Assembly: GCA_004794785.1 (NCBI GenBank)
Contig: SJOL01006433.1
Location: 584,277-648,276 of the forward strand
Origin: Opisthorchis felineus
Taxonomy: Eukaryota; Platyhelminthes; Trematoda; Opisthorchiida; Opisthorchiidae
DNA: 64,000 nt
Direction: 5' to 3'
Below are positions 25,615-37,600 of this stretch, piece after piece (positions within the stretch are counted from its first letter, which is position 1; the number at the start of each line of letters is the position of its first letter). The notes under the pieces are model-generated. The model did no database searches. It worked only from the letters and a program-made list of their open reading frames with translations, and was not told the DNA's origin. A program made the position numbers and the translations under genes.

Positions 25615-28600
25615 CTACAATTGAGCAATAGAACATGTATTCACAAACCTCTCAACAGATGGCACACTTTGGCAACCAACGTGAGTGCATCTTATTGTCG
25701 GGGTCACTGTAGTACAATCCAAGAACTGTCAAACAAGGTAGAGGCACTTTCTCACAAGTTGGGTTTGCATAAATAAATCAAATTGTCTTCAAGTAATCCT
25801 AATCACTCAAAAACTGAAAACTATCGCTGTCAGGCTACTTACTACTCAAAGATGATGGTAGTTGGTGATGTGAGGAAGAGGAAGGCAACGGAGGAGCAGG
25901 TAAAGACTGTGTAGGTAGGCGGACTGGAGCCCAAGCTGATGTTGTGGATGAGGATGCCACATCTACAGCGGAAGTGCGGACTGCAGACGCTAGTGCACCC
26001 AAAGGCAACTGACTGCTAGACCCTCCGACGTTGTGGCGCATCTGGAAAGCGTTTAAAAGGGAGTTGGTAAGCATGCGGAAAGCAAGTGGGTCCCATAAAA
26101 AAGGATAAAACTTAACAGTCAGGTCAATCCAGTTTCTCAGCCTTAAACAATGTGTCAGGCTACGTTGATTCAACCTGCAGTTTCGTTCACCGAAGACGGA
26201 GGGGACGATATTGAAACGGTTACGAGTTAGAGGTAATGGCCTAATGAATTCACTTACATCGATTCACCAAACTCTACTTACGGTGGAAAAAGGCGAGGGC
26301 ATTGAGGGCGATAGTTTCGATGCAGGCGCACCACTAGCGGGGTGCCTGGATCGTGTCTAAGTGTCACAAACCACTGACGGGTCTCATCCCCATCTGGGAA
26401 GGCAGCAGTTGTCAACACGACTGAGTTTACTGGTCAGAGGTTTCAAACTTCGCTACCAAGTAACATACTGACCACTTAGGACTGCTTCAACCCTGCAGCT
26501 ATCTGGAGAAGAGAAATATAAGGTAGATGGTCCTTCGACATGTTGAAGCACCTGTCCTAACAAGCACAACCTATGGAGTGCAACCAGTTTCCCTATCTGA
26601 GATTAGTAAATTCGTCTACAAACCGGAGCACTTGAGTATTATTAGCCGAATGTCAGAATCGGCCCCCTAGATGATTGCAGTTGGAGCTTAACCACTGCAA
26701 ATAAAACAGGAGGCAAAGTAAGAACGAGTAATGAAGCGAAAATCACGCCATCATTCAGAGGGCAAGCGTTACGTAGGCCTGAGTGAAACTGGAAATCCTG
26801 ATTATAAGAACTCCGCGGAGACAAACGGTGATGAAAAAATATCAGCGAAGAAGCCTGCAACGGCACTCCACGCTATCTGTTTCTCCTAACACATCACTCA
26901 TTGCCATCAGATTGACAAGGTTAAGCCCTAGACAAAGATATCCCACCGTCAAGCTGCGAAAACCTACACGTACAACCAAAAATATCTCCCATCGAACAGA
27001 CTGAAAGCACTTTTTAGCCCAATTTTTAAACGTACTGTGGTGCTCACGTCACTTTCAAGTTATCCTGAAAATATCGCTGACCTTGGTGTCCATCCTAAAT
27101 CGAGTACCGTAACCTCATGTGTCTTTACGACGGGAGTCACGGATTAACGACGCAAAACCGTCACGGATAATGGTCGAAAGTAAGTCATGCTGCAGTGAAA
27201 TACTGAGCGTGATTGACTTACTGCTAACCAGGACAGGACGCAACCTACTAGGATGTGAAAGGCTGGGTTAGAATGTGTGATTCCGAACCCCGACGTTGAA
27301 CACAGAAACAGCGGGTGACTCAACTGATTACGACGGGAGATCACTTGATCCGAGCGCACTCTCACGTGGACGGTCAAAATCGCACTCTTAAGCACGAACT
27401 TTACGTCATAAATTTGTAGCGCCTTTAAGCACACCTTGGACAGCACGGGACATTTAGGAGTTGTCCTACTACTCTGCGAAAAGTAGGGCCCTACACTCAA
27501 GGTGGAGTACGGCTAACAGAAAATCAACGCAGTCTTTGACATCAACTGTTCGCTAAACGTGTTTGGCTATGGTTGCACATGACCCCAGCTAAACAAGTCA
27601 ACAGATTCAGGAAACAAAGACATCCTCCCCAAATCAATTGATTCAGTACTTGAAAGGCTTTCATCGATTTCTCATCATCTTCTTGAATCTCTAGCTTTCC
27701 GGATTCTGTTTCCTGTTGGATTAGACTATTTCGACCATGAACGAGTGCGACGTGAAAAGCACCAGTGATGAAAGCGACTTAGTGATCAATCTGTCATAAT
27801 ACGACTCGTCCGACTGTTGAGCGGACTTCATTGAGTTATCCTAAAGTCTCTGCGAGCACGTCGTGCTAATAGTTGGGATATCGATTAGAGCAGATAAAAA
27901 TGTCATCTACATTATATCGAAAAGTCAGAAAGAAGGGGGAGACAGCAGAGCTCGCAGTCTTAATTTGCATTCTTCCTATTCGTGGATGGGAGAGGTCGGA
28001 CTTGTGTTATAATTCACTGGAAAAGAGTGAAACGGACAGAAATTCCAGATCGTCTTTTCCACTACCGACCTCCCTAGGATCGGACGCCACATTCGAAACC
28101 CTTATTCAAAGCAACGTAGTCTGGATGACACTGTCGGAAATCACTTAAATATACACGTCCGTCAGATTATTTGAAAAATAAATATGAATTGTTAAATCCT
28201 TACAGTTTCAGCATCATCATCATTATCATCAGAGACAGCAACATCAGTGTTGACAGTGACGCGTCACTGCCATACAATTTATCATTCCAAGTGCACGTGG
28301 ACTGCTATAAAGAATATCTGGATGCGTATGCACAAAAACCCTGAACATACGCTCAGCCTGTAGAGAAGTTTTGTTCCCCTCAATGGACGTCCCTGACTAA
28401 GCGGTTTTACTGTATGCCTGTTAGGTCAAAAATATTCAATTACTCAAGCAGTTGTCGCTTACAGTAGTGCTCAAAATCTCTGGCCGAATCTCAGCCCGAT
28501 GGTCCGTCTGTACTGATGACTACCAAGCAACCATGACCTATGAAAGTTGTAGGGGCATGAAGGGTTTGCCGGTCCAGTGCAAGGAACAACTGGGATAATT

Positions 28601-31600
28601 ATCAGATTTAAAGTTCCTTTCAGATAGCTCAGTGGTTAGAGCGCGAATTTACTAACCGGAAGTTCCGTCGTTCAAACCCGACCTCTGCCTCTCGACTTCC
28701 CCTATCTAGGCTTGCGCAACCTGGCAGTATCCCAGCCCTCACGCTTCCTTCTGGTGGCATGGCAGTTAGGCGCCGAAAGGGTGCCACAGCTGAACAATTT
28801 TTTTTCCTTTCACATGCGACTACATATCCGTTGTTACCGACGAAACAACAAAAGGACGTGTGCCGTTTATTGCCAAAAACTCCCGTATATAGATGTGTTC
28901 CACAAATCCATGAGGATTTTCAATATAATTTGTTCATTCCTTGTTTTTACACTCACTACCCGCACGCAGCGTTTACTGACATTTGATGACCTATCGAGTT
29001 GAATTGTGGTCAGGACTAGACAGGGTTTGCTGAGATTTCAACAGAGCGACCTGTCAGAAATCAAATGCCTGGGTTGTGGCTTACGAGGATTTAGAACTGT
29101 AATAGGATTCCGTAGCACATGGCTAACGTTGCTATCCGAGGAGGCAACACCATCCAATCAACGGGAGCTTCATGTGGTTCGTTACTGCCAACTTCTGGGT
29201 TGCGGGTCAGCGCAACAATCAGAACAAGGGGATAAACTGTGAATTCCCTCGCTACTCATAAGGGTGAAAACCTTTATGAGAAGTGTATCACGTTTATTCA
29301 ATGTATTAAATCGTTCAGCTATAGCACCCTTTCAGTGCCTAACTGCCATGCCACCAGAAGGAAGCAAGAGGGCTGCGATGCTGCCAGGTTGCCCAAGCCT
29401 AGACAGGGGAAGTCGAGAGGCAGAGGTCGGGTTCGAACCACAATATCTCGAATATCGCACCAACTGAAACATGAGGCAGCCTGGTGCAGCACATTCAGTT
29501 GAGTAAAATCATAAACGAGAGACTCAGCTGGATTCCCGGTGAGTCTCCCGTCAAAACCAGATTGGTATACAGATGAGTGTATAAGTCGAATGAATTCTCC
29601 AATCTCATTCTGTCTCATTGTGATATACGCGGCTTAGACGAGAATTTTGGCTAGGCCGAACAATAGCTGCGTTCGCAATCTTGTTTTTAACCAAAATTCA
29701 AATCCGCGAAATTAGTTCCCACATCGCCCTACATTTCCTTTTTTCATTTTATTACTTTACAGCAAAAGTTCCGTTACCCGCTTGCTCACACTTGATTCGC
29801 CTACACCTAATTTGTTTTTGGCGAACATTATTCGTGTGGCCATTTTTGCGCTCTCCATGACAATGACACCCCGAACTTTCTCCCCATTGAATGGCCACTA
29901 AGGGTACCTTCTGTAATCAGACAACACTACTGAACCTTGCATTCATTTCAACTTCCGCAAGTCCAAACGGTTTGCTCGTCCAGCCACCACTGTGGGCAGA
30001 TTATCCACAGGCAACTGTTTTCCCACTGGCTTCCCAGACTGACGCCATCAACCCAAATCCAATAAGACCTCTATCTAGGATCATCAGACAATCTATTCAC
30101 ACAAGGCCCCACTCCAATGTGCCTATACAATCCTCTCTTGCATCCAGTCGTGCTTTCTGGCGACACATCACCGACAGAGAAAGTACGCATCTACTTTTTT
30201 CTCATATCCATGAATGTTGCCTCTCAAAGGATCTGTCAGCTTTTTTTTAACGCACACAGGTCCTCGCTAATTGCACGCACCTGTTTGGTACCCACCTCTC
30301 GGCCTCTTAAATATTCTCCTGATTGGTTCTATTATGACTGTCTCCGTGCCGTTGCTCGGAATAATCGCATGCGTGAACCAGTCCAGAAATTCCTTTCCAC
30401 CACCGGCCTAATCACTTGTCCGCCCGCAACTACTGTAGAACTCTCTATCGGTAGCGCGAAAGACACTCATTGGTCAAGAGACTAACTGTCGGATATACTA
30501 TCCGGGTTTGTTCCTTCTAGAGCCGTCAAAACGGTTGGCAGCACTTTTTCATTTCATTTCCGAACATATTGGTGACTTCGGGTCTTTCATTATTGTACCT
30601 CTAAATGCTCCTACTTTCGAAACGAGGCATCATTCAACAGTTCCACATTACGATCAAATCCCTCGATTAGGTTCAGAGGATGTTCACCCAAATTAGCCGC
30701 TGTCGTGGAGTGTCCTTTAGGTCTCTTCCCATTTGTAAATGCTCATCTTGCTGGAAACTAGCATATATTCACCATATTAAGAAGGGTAGGTTCAGATCCT
30801 AATACTTACCACCCCAGTTGTGTCTGAGTTCCTACAATTTTTACTGTGTGATCTAGAGAACGATGCCATAATGAGTGGTTACCAAAACGTGTTCGGACGC
30901 AATTATTGCAAGGAAGTTGTTGGAGCACGTCTTACAACTATAGTTAAAAGCAAATGATGTCACCTGACATCTCGAAAGATTTCGATCAGTCAGGGCACGC
31001 TAGTCACTGCAAAATACCGACACGGACCACACCAAACAAATCAGTTGGATTTTCAATCCGTTGAGGGACCGGCCAACTTATGTGCGCCATGTCATCATCA
31101 TCAACAGCAATACTCTAGTGGTAAGTGGTGCTTAAATGCCACCGCGCGAGGAATGCCCTAGCAGGGTTGAATGGAGAAAGACTTGATGGAAACGCCATAT
31201 GTTCTTACGGAAAGAGATTAGGAACAAGGTGTCTACACCTTGGAACAGTAACGAGCTTAATAAATCTGAGCACCATATCGGACACCATCAGTGGGACTGA
31301 CCCGACGTCCTCTACGAACTTCACCCCAGATATACTTCAGCTAGACAGTCCGGCTATAAAATGACAGCATAAATGCCACTGGGATCGGTTAAGTGCCGTA
31401 TCCTTTAGGGTTCCCAAACACGTACAGGAAGAATCAGGTGGACCCCATCCAGGAAGGCATGAAAATCCCATGGTATTCAGTTTGACTGTATCCGCTTTCA
31501 CTTCGCACATCCATGTGATGACCTGTCCTCACATCCTTTGTCAGCATGGGTCCGGAATGAAAAACGGATCCTACTTTGCTAGACGGTAGCATATGTTCTA

Positions 31601-34600
31601 GTCACCTTAGTCCGAAAGGTTTCACTTGCTGCTCCGGTGATTCTGCATCGTTACCGGGTACTCGCGTAAGCACGACTTCTTTGCGTACATGCCACCGCGA
31701 GCTCAAGATAACTCAGTGGCTGAGGCGCGAACCCACTGACTGGAAAGTTCATGGTTCGAATCCAACCCAGGTATATCGACTGATCCTGTGAAAGAGGAAG
31801 AAGGGAGGCGTCAGCAGTAGCCTGTTTTACGAAAACCACCAACGATCGGAATGGAGTGACCATCTTGAATAAACAAGAACACCTCGACCAGTGGGCCAAA
31901 TACTTCGAACAACAATTATCGTGGCCACCAACTGCTACTCATCTGGAGCCAACAGTTGACGTAGAACCCTGGACGGTGAACGTGGAACCACCAACGGCCT
32001 CGGAGGTTTACGACTGCATATGTTCTCCCAAGCGCCACCGAGCTTCTGGTCCGGATGACCTCCCACCCGCGTTGTTCAAAGATGGGAGTGAAGTCCTCAG
32101 TCAGCGCTTGTCTGAACTGCTTGCTTGCATTTGGGAAAAGGCATCCGTCCCAGACAACTGGGGAGAGTACGTGATAGTGCCCATTTTCAAAAAAACGGGC
32201 TCCTAGTGAGTGTGGTAACCACAAATCCTCGGCGAATGAAACTGTGGTAGTTATAATCACTGTATGGCAAGTGCGCGGATTTTACATCTGATGATGATAA
32301 ACTGAGGTGTCGCGGTTCAGTTAGAGCAACGAAGGACATAGGTAGAGAGACACGGGCCAACTGAACGGTTTCTAGGAATACTCCACCTAGGGATCTAAAT
32401 GCCGACTCTTATGACATATTAGACTTTCAATATTGTCTTTGGTCAACTCACCAACAGATGGTTTCTGAGGTCCATTTTTACAGATGCGTTGAAATGGCTT
32501 CAGCGCGTTCGCGACCGCACCAGTTACCTTCATTTATTGGGCTTTCTGGTCCTACCGTGCTGCTGTTCATTCGAGAGTTTTGTTTGAGGTGGCGTCTTAC
32601 CGGTCGCCTAGCCTATTTATGCTCCAGGTCTGATGGGATATGGGGCCTTGTACCAAGAGGCGACAGTAACCGTTCTGAAACCGAATGCTTTCTGCTTTAA
32701 CGCTCAGAAACACCGTAAGCAGGGTCTCCGGTGTTGCGCACACATGCGCTTATCTCTTCCAACGGGCACTCAGTGTCCTCTGAGGCCACTCGCGAAACAG
32801 TATACAGTAAGCTTTAACACGAGACAAAGTTCCTAAACTGCTACCGGTTAAATCTGACGAGCCTACACCGGAAGAGAGCATGATTCGAATGGACTAAGTA
32901 GTCCAAAACGACCAGCAGTCAATAACTGAGCCTCACAATCGGTAGCTGATAGCGATGTGATCAACTTGGTTTCATGTCTGCTCAGCAGTATGAGATGTCA
33001 GGTAACACGATGGGGCCCACTGCCTCTAGACTCAGTACTACTGAGAAACAACTGGCGATCAGAAGTTTCCAAAAGCACTCGCCAGTATCAGTGCGCTTTG
33101 CGTCTAAACCAAAAAGTTCGTGGTTGGGACTCCATTCTGCCTTTTTGACTGTTCCCGTCCATGCCTGAGGAATCTGGGGGTACATCAGCCCCCGTGCACG
33201 GCAGCTATACACAGGGGTACCACAGTTAAGCCACTTCTAAACTAAATACAACACCAAAACGTGTCTCCGGTGGACTGAGGCGCCCTGCTTGTGTGCTACC
33301 GTCGTCAGCTATTACGAGCGTAGCCGAAATATTCGCAGCCGAAGGCGGAGCAGTTAATTCTTAGTAGAAAATTTCACTCATCGAATCGAAGCTACAGCTG
33401 GTTGGTGCATAAGTGGACAAAATAAATAGGTCGAGATTAGTATTTCGGCCGGTGTGAGTTCTTAAGCAGGTGGGCAGTTGGACACCACATGTCCGGCTTA
33501 TTACAGCAGGGGAATCCCTGCTCGTGATCTCAGAACGATTTCAACCCTGGTGCAACAAGCTGTAGCAGCCGTAAAACCAACTAAGTTCACAGTCGGTAGC
33601 AGCTAGAGACCGAAGGTCTCCGAATCTCACTCACTGTACCCGAATCTTGTATTTCGGTTTTGGAAATGTGAACTTGCGTATTTTTTGGCGAATCCCCTTA
33701 AGAGTACCCATGTTAGGCGTTTCGATAAGTACATCGCCAGAATTAGCATTATCAGCAAAAGCAAATCACTAGTCTTCGACACTGATCCTCCGCTGCCCTA
33801 CAATCATAATTTATTGGACACACTGTGAAAGGTGACAGGATAGGGAAGGGACCCACTGCTAGCCTACCAGTCATTCACCATTGCCGGCGATTACCGGTCA
33901 TGTCATGCAAAGCACAAAATTCGGGTTCGTCTTGACCGGTTTGGGGCCCCGGAAACCCAAAATGAAAGGGTCGAAAGCGAAAACAAAGTCCGAGATGTTT
34001 GTTGCCCAACTTTAAACTGTATGGACAATGGAAGCTGTAGTTTGGAACAAGTTCGCTGAGGGTGCATTTCCGTCTAGTTTGCTGGACAGCCTAGATATGG
34101 GGCAACAGGTAAATGACCGACGGCCATATGAACGAGGCCCATCCGAAAAGGGGGTGTAGGGGAGGGGTCGATAAAAGAAAGAGTGATACCTCCCTACTTC
34201 CCGGACCGAGGAAGGAGGTTTGTCTGATCGATCCACATTGCTGCGTGAACCACCCCGACCGATATTTCGTTTACTTGATTGTTATTTAATTACGGAAAGC
34301 TTCTGACCTCCGTCTGTGGGATCTTGACAGCGAAAACACCAGACAGAAGCCACTACATGGGTTACGTGCATTGTGACAGTGGTACAAATAAGGGCGATTT
34401 TGAAAAATGGCTTTGTTGACCTAACCGACAGGATACATTGTAATTGGGGCGAGATGGCTCAAGTGGTTAGAGTGCGAATCTACTGACCGGAAGGTCCGTG
34501 GTTCGAACCCGACCTCTGCCTCTCGACTTCCCCTGTCTAGGCTTGGGCAACCTGGCAGTATCCCAGCCCTCGTGCTTCCCTCGGATGGCATGGAAGCTAG

Positions 34601-37600
34601 GCACCGGAAGGGTGTTACAGCTGAACGATACATTGTAATTGTTAATTTAGCTGCTCTCAAAGAAGACTGCGGTTATCACTTTGAGAACACGGACACTCTG
34701 GCCCCTTAAAGGTAAAGTTAAAGCCGTTCAGCCCAGTGGCCTTCGCGAGTTGCCGAACTTTTGATAAATGTGAAAACAGCGACTACTTAAAACTTCTCCA
34801 GTTGATCCATCGCACTTCAGGCCAAGTTCAAGGTCAACAAACGCTCGCAGCAATGCTTACATCCAGGCTGTTAGAATACGAGGGGAAAAGAAAAAGAGAC
34901 CAAAAACTTCAGCTCCCTTTCCGGCCACCCTTTCAACCATCAACCATCCATCATGGGCGATACACACACCGACTGCAATACCCCTGAGCACGGCGGTTTA
35001 GCAGAGAACACACCAAAAAAGCAAGTATCCAGATGGAGATGGAATGATGGTGGGTATCTACAAATGCTGTTTTCCGGCATTACCCGAATCTCCTCCCAAA
35101 GGTTTTCTGTTTGGAAGGAGACGGCAAAGTGTATGCAGTTATACGGATACTCAGAAAAGGTGATAGAACGATAGGCGAGGCCCACTGGAGTCCCATCCAG
35201 AAATAAACCACAACCAGGGTGTTTCTAACATTGATACGCCCCTTCAAAGAAGCTAGAGAGTCTCAAACAAATCAGAGACTCTTGTATACGCTGAGGGTAC
35301 ACTGGCCAAAGGTTCACACTCAGCAGTTCTGGAAAACCATCGCGAGTTCCGACAACCAGACACCGCTTGTTTCAGTGATTTTCGTATGGCATTTAAGTGA
35401 GTCACCAGAAGATGCTTTTGGTCCACCCTTAAACCTGATGGCGCGCCTGACAAAATACTAAGGCTCATATGAACCTTCTAAGTTCAAGAAATAATGACAA
35501 TGTTTTGGACTCCGAAGTTCGACGGGACTGTCCATATCCACTTTTCCTCCTCAATTTCGCAACCGACGGAGCAACGGGACATCCTTGCAGTGACACCTGG
35601 AATAAAATTATGCCAGCAACCCAAGATTGGGGAGTGGACACCGCTGCCCCAAGAAAAGATCAAAGAAATACTTGGTCATTTCGGCCAATGCGCTCTGCAA
35701 GGGATAAAACTTTTAACCACAAACACGAAAGTTCAATCCAGCCCGCTCGGCGTCAATATAGAGTCTACCAGACAAATCGGTTGATTTAAGTACCATGGCC
35801 CCACAAAGCCCCACCCGTCAAATGTCACAGCACCTCGAGAACTTCGACACCGTGACCGGTGGCACACCTCTCCGCAGGCATCCGATATACCTCTTACAAG
35901 GACATGATGGCGTATACCTTTTGCGAACGCCACCCGTTACTGTAAGCACGATCGAACTTCATGCTATGACCGTGTGAGGAACCAGTCTACTTCAATGTCC
36001 GCTGAAACTCCACACATCAGGTAGTCAATCACCGTCATCGTTTGTGACGCCTCTGGTGAAAACCCATTCTACCGTACCTGTCACCTTCCGGTGACAAGTT
36101 CTATACGGCACCCAAGCGACAGGCAAGCCGACCTCAGCAAAACACACCCGACCTGGCACGCCAAAGAACATACGCGGATAGAACCCATCCCGTTTACCTT
36201 ACCAACAGACCGAAATCCAGCGCCACACCGTCTCTTGTTGGTTGTTTTACGTACAGCCAACAGCTACAAGAATTGTTTAAAAAAATGGTTCAGTTGTAGC
36301 ACCCTTTCAGTGCCTAACTGCCATGCCACCAGAAGGAAGCACGAGGGCTGAGATACTGTCAGGTTGCCCAAGCCTAGACAGGGGGAGTCGAGAGACAGAG
36401 GTCGGGTTCGAACCACGAACCTTCTGGTCAGTAAATTCGCGCTCTAACTCCAAGAATTTAGTTAGCCTCTTACCGTCTCTCAATGGTACGACCTATTTGT
36501 TAACTGTTGACAGCAATACCCCATGACCCTAAACCATCTGTATAACAAACGTTAGTGCTGAGACAGTCGCCAAAGCGTTTATAGCATACTGGATGTGTGT
36601 ACGTTACTCGGCGGCAACCAACATGGACACAGGCTTGCAAATCTACAGTAGTTAATCTCAAGGATTGTTAACGAATTCATGCTGCAGTTTGCCGTCCTAT
36701 GAGAGACATGGCTGAAATATTCCACCACTACCTTAATGCGGTCATCATTTGATTGACACTATCCCCTTATGTATAAGTTGCGCAGTGAGAGCAGGCCTAC
36801 AGGTCCTTAGGGGGGAAAGAGCTTACGGCCACCTGTTGCGTTCACCGTGACTGCTCCCCACCACCACCATCACTACAAACACACAAACCTTTCCCAATGA
36901 TACTTCGTCCTGCAGGCACCTTGTCATCATATTAGGTTGTCTGAGCCCTAATGACACCCGCCCGTCAAAAAAAATCGTTCAGCTGTAACACCCTTTCGGT
37001 GCCCGGCTGCCATGCCACCCGAAGGAAGTACGAGGGCTGGGATACTACCAAGTTGCCCAAGCCTAGACAGGAGAAGTCGGGATGCAGAGGTCGGATTTGC
37101 TGGCGCTCTCTACCGGAACTTCGGTACCGCTCATGCTCACACCGTTGGTCGCAGGTTATTCGACCGTCGGATAGGACTTAAGTTAGCATCGCGTATGTAC
37201 CGAGTTTCCCGAAACACTGTAACTGTTAGTGTTAGGCCACATTCCGCTCGAACCAGTGGGTCTCACTGAACCCTCACAGTTTGTCGACCATTTAAAGATG
37301 AACATCCAAAATGAGACTAGAACGTCACGAATGGTTTTTAAATAACCGGAGGATGCGCACCTGTGGAAGAAGATACCAGAAAGCATGCGTGAATATCATC
37401 AGGTTTCTTCAATAACAGGACCGACTTACAGGCAGCTGGAGCTGACGGAGGTAATCGTAATAGGATTCGCGAATAACCTGAGCCTCTATACAACGCTCAA
37501 GCTCTGAATGTTCGGTCTCTGCAAGCTTGTCACGTAACATAGTTTCCTCTAGTTGGGTGGCTTCTGACTCGTCAATAGCTTTGGCGATTAGATCAGGCTC

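Larger units (their letters stand above)
26042..37429 (-). other. Long intron 5 of the OTUD5-like gene (11.4 kb), transposon-rich
   Basis: Bounded by a GTAAGT donor (37429) and a tttccag acceptor (26042) in matching phase 0. It contains four family-1 SINEs plus a variant SINE head, one RTE fragment, a possible second LINE scrap, a motif-B remnant and a family-B repeat. Positions 32.3-34.4 kb and 26.1-28.6 kb show nothing I recognise. Confidence 0.75.

Noticed and set aside
25495..25776. Frame with YIYIYI and ERERER runs
   Set aside because: It is the (AT)n(GA)n microsatellite inside an intron.
28712..29002. Translated frame containing [18 protein letters not shown]
   Set aside because: This peptide is the translation of the family-1 SINE and recurs at 29.4, 34.5 and 57.3 kb. 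Such frames are often mis-annotated as hypothetical proteins in fluke genomes.
34447..34626. A functional tRNA gene
   Set aside because: The A and B boxes are good, but the acceptor stem does not close and the sequence continues into a SINE body with flanking target-site duplication.
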